Source of the DNA: Danio rerio
Taxonomy: Eukaryota; Chordata; Actinopteri; Cypriniformes; Danionidae
Reading direction: 5' to 3'
NCBI RefSeq assembly: GCF_049306965.1
Contig: NC_133197.1
Span: forward strand, 8,444,501-8,508,500
Length of the DNA: 64,000 nucleotides
The notes under the pieces: generated by a model
Told to the model about the DNA's origin: nothing
Database searches by the model: none
Seen by the model: only the letters and a program-made list of their open reading frames with translations
Shown here: positions 33,601 to 41,254 of the stretch, piece by piece
Position numbering within the stretch: position 1 is the stretch's first letter
How the letters are laid out: every line of letters starts with the position of its first letter
Made by a program: the position numbers and the translations under genes

Positions 33601-35492
33601 CAAGTGTGGACATCGTCCTCCCCAGCGCACACGCGGCGGACTTAGTAGTCCGAAGAGCATAGTCGGTCGCGGTGCGCAGCTCATGTAATAAGCTTGGGTT
33701 GGACCCGCCCTCGTGCAGGTCGGCCAGCGCCTGCGCTTGGTAGCGCTGGTAGGTGGCCATCGCGTGCAAAGCAGAAGCAGCCTGGCCCGCAGCCTTATAA
33801 GCTCTGGCTCCGAGGGAGGCAGACAACCTACAGGCTTTGGACGGGAGGCGGGGCAAACCCCGCCACGTAGAGGCGCCGCGCGGACAAAGATTGACCGCGA
33901 TAGCGCGCTCCACTGACGGGATCGCCTCATACCCCCTGGCAGCTCCGCCGTCAAGGGCGGTGAGGGCGGAGGCACTCGCAGCACGGGCAGAGAAAGGTGC
34001 CCTCCAGGACTGCGTGAGCCTACTGTGCCCTTCCGGGAAGAAGGGGACGAGAGGCTTCGAAGGCTTCGCCTTCTGGTCCTCTACGTAGCACCCATCTAGT
34101 CGGTCCGGCCGCGGAGCTGGGGGATAAACCATCTCCAACCCCACGGCCGAAGCAGCCCGGGAAAGCACGGCTAACATGTCCGCTTCAGGATCCGATTTGA
34201 CAGCGCTCACCTGCCCGGAGGGGGCGAGCGGGTCCGGATCTTCGTCGGACAGTGAAAGCCCACCCTCCGATGCCGCGGAGGACATCTGATCTCCGGTGTC
34301 AGCGAGTGTGAGAGCTACCATCTGGTTAGACGGATCACTCTCACCACCCGAAGCTTGGATGGAGCGCCGTGAGGAGCGAGAGGTCCGCGAGCCCGTGGGC
34401 GGCGGATTAGCTCCCGCTGAAACCCTCAGATCTGCCCGAGCGCCCGCTGCTTTTTTAGAACAGGAGGCAACTGGGGTGGCTCGCTCTCTTGCGAAAGTTA
34501 GCCGCGATCTTAGCTGTGCAACGGTCATGGCATCGCAATGACGACATGAACCGCCCGCGAGCACCGCATTAACATGCTGGACCCCCAAACATGCAATGCA
34601 GTGATCGTGTCCATCATCCGGAGACAGGAAACCCCCGCATCCAGAAACGCACAGTCGGAGCGCCATCCTGAAAAGGACGTGCTGCACGACTGTGTTGCTC
34701 TTTTAGGAAAGTTGCAACTATACGCACCGCTCTGGAGGACCGGACCCAAAGAACCGCAGGCAAGGGAGTAACCCAGCTCGACCGTCTGCCACCGCGAAGA
34801 CCCACTCTGGACCGGGAGACACACTCGTTCGCTCTGAAGTGCTGATCAGCAAGAGGAACCCTCATCGACTCACTCAGAAAGGATCTGAAGCGAAAAGGAT
34901 GGCGTCTGCTGGCTTCAGGTGTGCTTATATGCTGAGATGATTGCAGATGTCGCACACCTGCGCAAGCTTACGCTGCCAATTAATTTCATTCATTGGCCCG
35001 TTCAATACTCTCCAGATAAGCGGCTTCTGATCCGAATCCTCCCATTCATGGCACTGAAGTTCCCCAACCGAAGGGGAACTCTGTGGCTCTGACATGCACA
35101 TGGGAATGGTGAGTTGGGAGATCCAACTCATTTGCAATAAAGGAACAGGCAGCCAAAACAGCTTAAAATTTCAATATTCAGAAAAGTATTATAAATAATC
35201 TGATGTGTGATTAAGCTGAAAAGTAAAAAGACACATTCTAGAGACATAAAAGACTTACATCAAATCTTGAAAAGGGGGTAAAATAGGTGCCCTTTAATTC
35301 TGCATTTTTAATCTTCACATTATTCTGTGTCTAATGTTGATCACAGTTAAATTTAGATGAACTCATTTCAATATTCAATATTTTAAATTTTCAAACATTT
35401 TCAATATTGTGCTTTTTATTTTTATTTAAGGATCAGAGGAGAATCTGGGGCTTTATGCCTCAGTCAAGACCAGAAGATATCTGACTGTGTGA
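21566..35492 (+). CDS. Gene D: SLAM/CD2-like receptor with ITIM-like tail (plus strand)
   Basis: Exons: signal peptide 21566-21629, V 21957-22259, C2 25172-25465, membrane helix 25917-26051, ITIM-like tail 26254-26312, and a final exon from 35431. The V domain lacks the canonical cysteines and the C2 domain has an extra cysteine pair, which is the D1-D2 pattern of CD2/CD48/SLAM proteins: membrane receptors that bind related Ig proteins on other leukocytes. The membrane exon uses a GC donor (26052-26053). The last intron is stretched to 9.1 kb by a TTAA-flanked DNA element carrying a DIRS element. The phase of the ITIM exon does not fit the more plausible frame of the last exon, so a small exon may be missing. 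An AATAAA lies at 35813-35818. Exact tail structure unresolved. Confidence 0.75.
21652..21850. mobile_element. Fold-back miniature element rich in CCAGCCT/AGGCTGG
   Basis: Runs from 'tgctggaaaaaaa' to 'tttttttttcagca' with repeated 'accagcctg' and 'taggctggtt' between. The same element is in the first intron of gene E (about 41341-41550), so it predates the duplication. Superfamily not assigned. Confidence 0.5.
21957..22259 (+). CDS. Gene D V exon (disulfide-less V domain)
   Basis: Exon of 303 nt, acceptor 'ctccag', donor GTGAGA, phase 1 at both ends. Reads [64 protein letters not shown] and FRLTVHG. No Cys. The gene E copy (41654-41956) has the same length. Confidence 0.85.
22546..22998. 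mobile_element. hAT-type miniature element (CAGTGGTTTCAAAGTGGGGG)
   Basis: Perfect 8-bp target duplication CTTTAAAT at 22538-22545 and 22999-23006. The left end CAGTGGTTTCAAAGTGGGGG faces the inverted 'agtttgggaacccctg'. Repeated 'gggggtcg' blocks inside. Absent from the paralogous intron of gene E, so inserted after duplication or lost there. Confidence 0.85.
23385..24514. mobile_element. Probable hAT-like element in the V-C2 intron of gene D
   Basis: The left CAGTGATGTAAAGTAAC and the inverted right end (reverse complement CACTGCAGTAAATTAGTACC) delimit 1.1 kb absent from gene E, where only 'tgctgcagtgcaaaaatg' remains. No exact target duplication found. Another inverted-end element is nested inside. 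Confidence 0.45.
23820..24311. mobile_element. Nested miniature element with CCAGCAGGCACA ends
   Basis: Left CCAGCAGGCACAGGATG, and from the right CCAGTAGGCACACAATATC. The body holds repeated 'tgacgt' and 'gacgtc' motifs in both orientations. Target duplication not clear; superfamily not assigned. Confidence 0.5.
25172..25465 (+). CDS. Gene D C2 exon (cysteine-rich Ig domain)
   Basis: Exon of 294 nt, acceptor 'ttttctag', donor GTACGG, phase 1 at both ends. Core: [38 protein letters not shown], then [10 protein letters not shown]. The C-x3-C at strand B, SYSC at strand F and a later Cys match the second, two-disulfide domain of CD2/SLAM proteins. Confidence 0.85.
25512..25600 (+). repeat. Teleost interspersed repeat fragment
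   Basis: Contains 'atttagtcatttagcagacg' and 'ccaaagcgacttacaa', found as a fragment again at 6626-6685. This short repeat is common in fish genomes; its class is not assigned here. Confidence 0.5.
25610..25866. mobile_element. Fold-back miniature element (CCAACACAATCTCACGG)
   Basis: Left CCAACACAATCTCACGG and, inverted from the right, CCAGCCTGATCTCACGAG. Inner arms repeat 'agtggctaattcgt' and its complement. Flanks CCATA and CAATA resemble a worn 5-bp duplication. A second copy at 44633-44839 shows a clean one. Confidence 0.6.
25917..26051 (+). CDS. Gene D membrane-helix exon with GC donor
   Basis: Exon of 135 nt after 'gtgttcag', phase 1. Reads ENLREGPPG, the helix [20 protein letters not shown] then IISAVF, and the basic [10 protein letters not shown]. 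The donor is GGAG|GCAAGT, the usual form of a GC-AG intron. If not spliced, reading on gives GKCYLLL and a stop at 26072-26074, a tail-less form. Confidence 0.75.
26254..26312 (+). CDS. Gene D ITIM-like tail exon
   Basis: Acceptor 'ttcaaacag', donor GTAAGT, 59 nt. Reads [26 protein letters not shown] fits the ITIM pattern [IVLS]xYxx[LIV], a docking site for SH2 phosphatases when phosphorylated; that role is inferred from the motif alone. The exon ends in phase 0, unlike every other exon in the array. Confidence 0.65.
26440..26700. mobile_element. Old hAT-type miniature element
   Basis: Left CAGGGTTGTCCAAACTCAG, right 'ctaggacacccctg'. Flanking 8-mers TATTATTC and TATTTGTC agree at six positions. 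The body includes 'ccaattaaacacacctgaag'. A second partial copy of the left end ('gtgcctcccaaactgggg') suggests insertion or internal duplication. Confidence 0.55.
27036..27876. mobile_element. Probable fold-back DNA element
   Basis: The right end, read inward, is GGCCCGTTTCCACTGAGTGG followed by a run of GGTAC-type motifs. The left end GGCCGCCCCATGGTATG is a worn partner. This end sequence is typical of a zebrafish miniature DNA element. Boundaries approximate. No exon seen. Confidence 0.4.
29217..29310. repeat. Internal complementary region of the DIRS element
   Basis: Left half is the reverse complement of the element's left terminus; right half ('gttccccttcggttggggaa') is the reverse complement of its right terminus. 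Confidence 0.8.
29948..30970 (-). CDS. DIRS tyrosine recombinase region
   Basis: About 340 residues on the minus strand beginning near [18 protein letters not shown], with a core-binding part ([19 protein letters not shown]) and a catalytic part containing [11 protein letters not shown] (the H-x-x-R box) and [15 protein letters not shown] (the final Tyr). It replaces integrase in this class. Upstream the open frame continues across the RT region, but that part is probably a shadow of the RT frame. Confidence 0.85.
   Translation of the reverse strand, partial: LGNLPTAVVNTITQARAPSTRRAYALKWSLFTEWCVSRREDPRNCQISVVLSFLQEKLDSRLSPSTLKVYVAAISAYHSAVAGGTVGKHNLVIQFLRGARRINPSRPPLMPSWDLALVLTSLRSDPFEPLESVSLRFLSLKTALLVALASIKRVGDLEAFSVSDSCLEFGPDYSHVILRPRPGYVPKVPTTPFRDQVVNLQALPPEEADPALSLLCPVRALRIYVDRTQNFRSSEQLFVCYGGRQQGSAVSKQRLSHWIVDAISLAYSSRGQPCPPGVRAHSTRSVASSWAHARGASLTDICRAAGWATPNTFARFYNLRVEPVSSRVLGNPLVIEETTR
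30967..33447 (-). CDS. DIRS reverse transcriptase / RNase H frame
   Basis: An 826-codon frame. RT motifs in order: [50 protein letters not shown] and the catalytic NYLDDWLIL. Then RNase H-like [28 protein letters not shown] and [12 protein letters not shown]. Overlaps the end of the upstream gag-like frame, and abuts the recombinase region downstream. Confidence 0.85.
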   Translation of the reverse strand: MRWAMSSIGVAVSPLRPPSHPPPLFLAEGARQRVLPRPRLRLRPSGRGVHLESRQPLLPRAPLSPVNGPRSVPETGHPEKRKLALSPLEGGAPITTVLFSATKTSVKEHFFPSPDVTARVLPVRDALPSGSQTLRASPVAHERWGDGLPSLSPPAPSPESGCGARANRSPPAFPRDPRASRISTPTPRCPTAGTSAIVAMTPLARALPAWLARASPSRWLIRTIRLGYAIQFAKRPPKFTGVYFSRVNPLSAPVLREEIAALLAKGAIEPVPPAEMESGFYSPYFIVPKKSGGSRPILDLRVLNRCLHKLPFRMLTQRRILQCVRPRDWFAAIDLKDAYFHVSILPRHRQFLRFAFEGRAWQYKVLPFGLSLSPRVFTKLAEGALAPLRLAGIRILNYLDDWLILAHSREQLIMHRDEVLRHLRLLGLQVNREKSKLAPVQRISFLGMELDSITMVAHLSEERARLLLNCLRELDSKLVVPLKFFQRLLGHMASAAAVTPLGLLHMRPLQHWLHDRVPRRAWHAGTHRVSVTALCRRALSPWNDPSFLQAGVPLGQASSHVVVSTDASNTGWGAVCRGHAAAGLWKGAQLHWHINRLELLAVFLALHRFLPVLERQHVLVRMDSTAAAAYINRMGGMRSRRMSQLARRLLLWSHPRLKSLRAIHVPGTLNRAADALSRQLLRPGEWRLHPESVQLIWARFGEAQIDLFASPENAHCQLFFSLTEGSLGTDALAHSWPRGMRKYAFPPVSLLAQFLCKVREDEEQVLLVAPLWPNRTWISELSLLATALPWRIPLREDLLSQGQGTIWHPRPDLWNLHVWSLDARKT
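33227..34687 (-). CDS. DIRS gag-like frame
   Basis: A 486-codon frame, first of the three in transcript order. Near the N-terminus a Cys/His cluster ([19 protein letters not shown], then CRHC); C-terminal basic tail ([10 protein letters not shown]). Its position before RT and the Cys/His start suggest the gag-like protein of DIRS elements. The first ATG is assumed. Confidence 0.65.
   Translation of the reverse strand: MQHVLFRMALRLCVSGCGGFLSPDDGHDHCIACLGVQHVNAVLAGGSCRHCDAMTVAQLRSRLTFARERATPVASCSKKAAGARADLRVSAGANPPPTGSRTSRSSRRSIQASGGESDPSNQMVALTLADTGDQMSSAASEGGLSLSDEDPDPLAPSGQVSAVKSDPEADMLAVLSRAASAVGLEMVYPPAPRPDRLDGCYVEDQKAKPSKPLVPFFPEGHSRLTQSWRAPFSARAASASALTALDGGAARGYEAIPSVERAIAVNLCPRGASTWRGLPRLPSKACRLSASLGARAYKAAGQAASALHAMATYQRYQAQALADLHEGGSNPSLLHELRTATDYALRTTKSAACALGRTMSTLVVQERHLWLNLADMRDVDKVRFLDSPISQAGLFGDTVGKFTQEFKAVKEQSDAMGNVIYRRGRKPAPPAEPSTSAVPRRGRPPTSAAPPPPAPPAKRARRSPRKQAAPPAQGAVKSGKRTAKRP
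35431..35492 (+). CDS. Gene D final tail exon
   Basis: Acceptor 'tttatttaag'. Entered in phase 1 it reads (x)[19 protein letters not shown] and stops at 35490-35492. Entered in phase 0, as the ITIM exon predicts, it reads [17 protein letters not shown] and stops at 35482-35484. The phase-1 reading, with a second tail tyrosine in LYASVK, looks more like a receptor tail. Confidence 0.55.
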
Positions 35493-35812
35493 TGACTTTC
35501 AAGAAGAGCCTCTGGCAACAACATCAGATATCCGTGAATTAGCAGTTCTCCATATTTTGTGATTTATGTTTTAATATTTAATTTTTTCCCTGTTAATTTT
35601 TGCATTAGAATTGCATTATAGGAGATGGATATTTTTTCCAACAATGTTTAATCTTGAAAAGTTTGAAAGAGTGTTATTTTTAATAGTTAAAGTGATCTAT
35701 TGTCTGGGTTGGTGTTGTATATTACTCTACAGAAACCTTGTAATGAACTGACAGACTTATTTTCTATATATTATTTTTGATACATGATATCATTTCGAAC
35801 TACTAAAATGTC

Positions 35813-35818
35813 AATAAA
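35813..35818 (+). terminator. Polyadenylation signal of gene D
   Basis: AATAAA about 320 bp past the stop of the final exon. Beyond it 35820-36720 is AT-rich with no gene or repeat that I recognise. Confidence 0.6.
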
Positions 35819-36728
35819 GATCAATTTGTTGAACTGTAGAGTTGAATTTTCAACATCAAAAGTTGTCAGAGCAGAGATCAAGCTCACAATATGCAAACAA
35901 TATCACAACCATAAATAAACGGAGAACACTTACAGAATACAGAAAGTCTTAACAGATATAATTTTACAGTGCGGTAAAGAAACTTCTTTTTAACTTTTAA
36001 CTTTACAAATGGAGAATTCATTCACAGTTTGTATCCATTTTAGTTTGCAACAAGAAATTAGACTATTATCCATGAATCATCTATTGAATCCACTTGACTA
36101 AAGATTAACCAAAAGAATTGTTGAAGTGCAGGAAATATTTAAAACTATTTGTTCTTTAAATCAGCTTGTTTTATATACATATTTAACCCTCTACTACACA
36201 CATTATGATAGATCTATAAAAAATATTTGACTGTTTTTGTTTTCATAGAATGGCTTAACTTAAAGCACTGTAAAAAAAAAAAAAAAAACAAAAAAAAAAA
36301 CATTTAAGGTACATTCTGATATGTTGCCATAAAAGCAACAACGTCCAACAGTGGATATAACTTACAAATTTAGAACTTTTCTTATAATTAATAATTTTGT
36401 TGCTTGAAATGATTTAATAGGTGTCGCAGTATTATAAGCTTTAACACAAAACATATAAATGTTACCTCATACAAACATTCCAACAACTCATATTCCAACA
36501 GCTTTTATTTATTCCATTATTTTTGCTGAATATTATTGAAAACAAACATAATAATGTATTATCATGTTTATAACATACAGTAAATATAAATATTTCCCCC
36601 AGTAAATATTATAACAAATAAATGACAAGTCTAGTATATCCAGATGCATCAAAATAATGTAGCTGCTAGCTAACAATGTTTATATATTATACTATATACT
36701 TTACTACGCTGTCTCAGAGTTTACTTAC

Positions 36729-36815
36729 CTGAACTGTCTGCATCACTGCTTTTATCAAATGTCCAGTCTGCATCATTCTCATGGACACTAAAACCCATCT
36801 CATCCTCACTTTCAT
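36729..36815 (-). CDS. Orphan exon candidate, acidic, unknown gene
   Basis: Minus-strand acceptor 'cttcctgcag' and donor GTAAGT enclose 87 nt, phase 1 to phase 1. It reads (D)ESEDEMGFSVHENDADW then TFDKSSDADSS, a strongly acidic stretch unlike the Ig receptors. It lies just past the point (about 36910) where copy C stops matching genes A and B. Could be an exon captured from elsewhere or part of a mobile element. I do not recognise it. Confidence 0.4.
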
Positions 36816-37437
36816 CTGCAGGAAGAGCCAGTTTTGTCCTTTTGTTCTTTTACTTACCATAGAACATGGTTTGTGCTTACTTATACACTGTTCCCTGTAT
36901 TTGCACATTGATAAGTATCCGCCATCTTGGAATGGTCAATTTGTCGTCATTCATTGTAAATGTGATGTAAGATTGCCTTCTGTTTGCAGAGACTGTATAT
37001 GCAGGGCAATAATGTTAAATATTGTTCAGTTTCTTAATTTTTTCACTGGTAAGTTCAGAAGGTCTCCCTGAGTGAGCTGTGAACTTCAGAACTTTACACT
37101 GTATTCCATCTTAATATAATTGTTTTACATTTGTTAATTAACGTATTGCATTTGTTCAGCAAATGAAACAACTGAAGTTTAATCTGATATATACATGCAT
37201 GAATCTACAGTTGATGTATACATTGATTAACGTTCAAGTTTTAACAAAAAAGTTTTGGCCTTTTATGGAGGTTTATGTATAAAATCCTACAGTAACACAA
37301 CAGCATATTGCGAGGCAAATTCTGTCACCTGTGATATTGTAAAGCTGTAACTCTGTAAGAGTGTTAAAAACAGTATAATTAAAATTGACTGGTCAGAGTT
37401 CAGAGAGCGAAAAATAAATAAATAAATAAATCCTCAC

Positions 37438-38572
37438 CGCTGACATTAACGTGCAATAACCACTTTGAGATCCCAGTGTTGTGGTTGATCTCTGCTTTTT
37501 TCTCTGTCTTTGGTTCTGATGTTCATGATGGTCAGAGTTCCAGTCTGACTGTTCAGCTTCAGTTTGTTGAATCTCTCAGGGTCATTGAGACACGTGGTCT
37601 TGTTGTCATTCAGTTCAGCAATGCATAAAGTTTCAAACCTCCACATTATTCGAGTGATTTCCTTCATATTAATATTATCAGTGTTAAGAGTCACAGTCTG
37701 TCCCTCCATCACTGACACTGACAGATTCATTTCAGCACCAAACACACCTGCAGAACAAACAGAAACAGCATCTCAGAGACTGAAACACTGAATGTTGGTG
37801 AGAAATCTTTTCCAAGAGAGAATTTAGTCATGCCTTATTAAAATAATTAACAATTTTAATTATTCAGCTGTAAAATAAAGAAAAATCAGTCTGCCTGACA
37901 AAGTAAAATCCCCTACAAATAATCCATATATGTTGAGGAATTGTACGTTTGGCTTTCTTTATTTTTATCCTTCAAGAAAACAGCTTATGAATTGTGATGA
38001 GTTACTGATCTCAGATTAGTCTACATGACAACATTTAGTATTCGTTAATATACTGTAATCCATTAATTGCACATTTATAGTAACGCTGTCTGGCTATTTT
38101 TAATTACTTTTGTGCTACCTTAAATTTTAAAATATAATTATCTCATACTAGTTTAACTGATGCAAAGAACAAATATATTCATTATCAGCAACAACAAGTG
38201 AAATGAACATTAAATACCTCAACACTGCCAATACAAAGAATCATGAAAAAGAAGAATGCATGTATATAAGCAACAGGTTATTATGAAATAACACGTTTAA
38301 ATGAAGAGAATCAATGATTTATATATATTAATAATTTTAAAAGTAATTTGCTGTAATTACAAGTACTTCATAAAAAAAATATTATGCAATGCAATTCATC
38401 ATTCACACAAGTCATCATGGGGTGCAGAAAAATTTGGCTAAAAATACACTGTTACCTTTGTTAGTTTAAAATGCTGTGTGAAACCGGAAGCAGGCCTAAT
38501 CATGAATGAAGAAACCGCACACTTACCGCATGTTGGGAGTAGAAACCAAATGATCCTTAAAATGATCTTCAT
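37438..38572 (-). pseudogene. Copy C: truncated minus-strand V-domain receptor
   Basis: Third copy of the minus-strand gene. It keeps a signal-peptide exon (38572-38527, MKIILRIIWFLLPTCG, donor GTAAGT) and a V1-type exon (37747-37438). The V exon is 5 nt shorter than in gene A: bases encoding the TGLY turn are lost and the frame shifts, so the last part of the domain reads as unrelated residues and stops. Homology to genes A and B ends near 36910; the membrane, V2-V6 and tail exons are missing. It still faces gene E head to head. A host pseudogene, or at best a leader-plus-fragment transcript. Confidence 0.75.
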
Positions 38573-38796
38573 ATTGTTGACGTTTCCAGTTAAATCTGGT
38601 TTCTAAAAACAGTATTAGTGAGTTTCTGAGGCACACCCAGCGCGTTTTCTGAAAGAAACAAAAAATCTGGAGATCCGTGTTATATTTACTAAATAAATCA
38701 ATTTGATTACAGAATAAGTCTGTTTACAAATGTGCTCTTCTTCTTTTATGTTGGCGGTTGGCAAAATCTGTCTGAGTCTCTTGCAAGGCGTAAAAC

Positions 38797-39440
38797 CAAC
38801 CCGGGCTCATTGTGGAAACGTAGCCCCGTGGACGTTTTTGCGGACCGCGATTTACGTCCCGGGAGGTACGTATTTGAGCGTTTTTTTGTTTTCGCGGATC
38901 CGCGAGAGGCCGCTGTGCGCGCTTTTTCGCGTCTTGGGCGGGCGCCTCTCGGGAGCGCACGGCGTTCGCGCCTGCACCGTTCTCGTGCGAAAAGCTGCCG
39001 GATCGGGGAAAAAAAAAAAAAAGCAAAAGCCCTCGTCTTCGATTTCGACCGCGTTTTCGGATCCCGCCGCGTTCTCGCCCTCATTTTCCGGATTCCGTTT
39101 TTCGTCTCACCTGATTTCCGGAACCCGCTGTTCCCCGGACTCGATCCCGGTCGTTGTCCACCGCGGCCAGCTCCGGCTCCTCCTCCTCCTCGTCTGGGGC
39201 CTCCGCTCCGCCGACGCAACGCTGTGAGTTAGGCAGACAAACTGATTGCGTCGGGAAAGCCCTCCACTCGGAGGCGAGCCGTCGGCCGGCGAGCGCGAAG
39301 AGGAGGGGCGGAGCGGCGCCACACCGCCCCGCAGCGTTCGCTCGAAAAAAACCAAACGCGGCCTTTACGTACCTCCGGCCACATAAATCGCGGTCTCCAG
39401 AAACGTCCACGGGGCTACGTTTCCAGAATGAGCTTGGGTT
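38797..39440. mobile_element. GC-rich element with long inverted ends and 9-bp target duplication (Mutator-like)
   Basis: Perfect 9-bp direct repeat GCGTAAAAC at 38788-38796 and 39441-39449. The ends are inverted over about 75 bp: left 'ctcattgtggaaacgtagcc' and right, read inward, 'ctcattctggaaacgtagcc', both continuing with 'ccgtggacgttt'. The paralogous spacer of the A/D pair keeps the single site near 20349 ('ggcgtaaaactgttgtcc'). A 9-bp duplication plus long ends is the Mutator (MULE) pattern. No transposase; several overlapping open frames are GC-driven. Confidence 0.7.
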
Positions 39441-39679
39441 GCGTAAAACTGTTGTCCCGTCTGTTTGGACGAATAATTTTTGTGATCCTTTTTTTTACTG
39501 TAAATGAACAGTTCACCACAACAGACTGAATCGTTCAAACTGTTCGCGTCAATTAATCCTTATCCACAAATTACTCAGTCATTTCGACTGAGTAAAAAAA
39601 CTGAATATACCAATCTAACCTGAAGTAAGACACGCCATGCTGAGAGAATCGATGAACTGATTCATTTCATTAGGAATGA

Positions 39680-40413
39680 GGCCCCATTTACACTAGTGTG
39701 TTTTAGTTTTAAAACTGTGTTTTAGATCAAAAACGATCCGCGTCCACACTAGAGTTTCACGTAGCGTTTCTGAACATATTTCCGTCCACACTACGCCACC
39801 AAAAACGTATATCACATGACCATTTGCGCACTCTGGGCATGTGCGTTCTAGTATAGACAGGAAGCGTGTGTCTCGCTCAGCATTTGGTTATTGATAGTCA
39901 ATAATCGCCACTTGAACAATGAACGCGATGGCAAAGACAGCAATAGAGGAATTTTTGTGGACAGACGACCAAGTCGAGTTGTTACTAATCGTAACAAATG
40001 AATAACTGCACAATGGCGCCTAAAACAGATAACAGTGCAAACAACGCTCCCATTTCTGTGCTCATGTTGTTGTTTACAGTGAAGGCTGGTCTGCTGTCTT
40101 CCAGTAGTGTTAAAGCCATGTGTTATAGTCATGTGATAAGGGCTTGATGAATAAAGGAAGGATACGCAATAACACAAAAGCCCCAATCAGGTAGCGAATC
40201 TCAGCAGTCCCGCCTCCGTTTTCAGATGTCTCCGTTTTTTCCCATCCACACTGAGACGGAGCAGCAGCGTTCAGAATGAAAACGGCTTCTCCAGCGTTTC
40301 CAAAATGCTCTGTTCTTGGCACTCGAAAACTCCGGCGTTGTGTGGACAGATAGAGTAACCGTTGCAAAACTTATGCGTTTTCAAACTAAAACACAATAGT
40401 GTAAACGGGGCCT
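39680..40413. mobile_element. Miniature DNA element with AGGCCCCxTTTACACTA ends
   Basis: Left GGCCCCATTTACACTAGTGT, and from the right GGCCCCGTTTACACTATTGT, both continuing into 'gttttagttt'. Absent from the A/D spacer. Flanks give no exact duplication. Probably hAT-like, non-autonomous. Confidence 0.6.
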
Positions 40414-41254
40414 GAGGATATGGAGCATGCACCGAACAAACATGCAACAGCTGACATTCAATGCCTGATATTTTGTGTCTAATAAAAAGTATCTGCAAAA
40501 TAAGAGGAATGTTTTACAACTCAAAAATCACAGTGCCAACCAACACAGCACTATACTGCCTTTTCGAAGATACACATTTGAGATGCATGTCGTGATTTTA
40601 GTGCACACGATAACTACATAGAACTAGCACAAAATCATGTGTAGAGATTGAAAAGTTATGTATTCCTAACCTTGTGAGATTGTCACAGACACTTGCTGTG
40701 TTGTTAAATGAACACTGGAGAGCATCCTCTCTAATCCTTTCTGCCTTATGTGTGTGCTGTTTTGTCTCTGATCTTCATTGCTTCCCTGGTCAATTTATTG
40801 TCTACAGCTGTTTAGTTTGAGTTCTGTCCTTATACGCCCTCTTCTGGGTCTTGATTTTGTTTCTGACAATTTGTTGTTTTGCTTTGTTTTTTCTTCATTT
40901 TGCATTTGAAGTTTATTTTTTGTATTTTGAAATGAAGCTGCATTTGTATCCTGAATCTTGACTCTTCTGTCCTTCATGTAAAGACATCATGGTTGGTGTT
41001 GTATACTGATGTGTTTTCTTTAGTACCGGAACACAAACCAGTACTGAAATATCACAATGCAGAAACGCTTCATCAACTTCATTACTAAATAAGTCCATGC
41101 CAGAAAGCATAGAGACTCTGTCAAGAGGTGCTCTCAGGGATCATTTTTACACATCACTTTCATATCTGTTTTAGTCGGGACCCATTTCTCTGTTTGCTAC
41201 CACTGATCTCTCACTTTGTACAGCTGAAATCTTCTGGGTTTTTTATCTGTTCTG

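Larger units (their letters stand above)
28952..35079 (-). mobile_element. DIRS-type tyrosine-recombinase retrotransposon, looks largely whole
   Basis: About 6.1 kb with coding strand opposite to gene D. The two ends are inverted repeats (28990-29150 against 34900-35060). An internal complementary region near 29217-29310 fuses complements of both termini, with the junction at 29270/29271: reading there, 'cctcgaac' mirrors the left start GTTCGAGG and 'gttcccc' mirrors the right end. This is the layout by which DIRS elements are thought to close a circle. It carries a gag-like frame, a reverse transcriptase/RNase H frame and a tyrosine recombinase frame. There is no LTR pair and no target duplication, as expected. 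Treated as a fossil copy; its age cannot be read from LTRs. Confidence 0.85.
28195..35293. mobile_element. TTAA-flanked DNA element (piggyBac- or Kolobok-like), split by a DIRS element
   Basis: TTAA at 28191-28194 and 35294-35297 flanks inverted ends AGGGCACCTATGATG and, from the right, AGGGCACCTATTTTACC. Without the DIRS insertion the element is about 970 bp. No transposase frame, so it looks non-autonomous. TTAA targets are shared by piggyBac and Kolobok and do not decide between them. Confidence 0.7.

Noticed and set aside
36829-36860. Tiny upstream exon ending at 'tctatg' before GTAAGT on the minus strand
   Set aside because: The intron to the orphan exon would be only about 45 nt, too short for a vertebrate intron.
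38730-39410. Several 80-165 codon open frames on both strands
   Set aside because: They fall in a GC-rich inverted-end element, where stop codons are rare by composition; no motif is shared by any of them.
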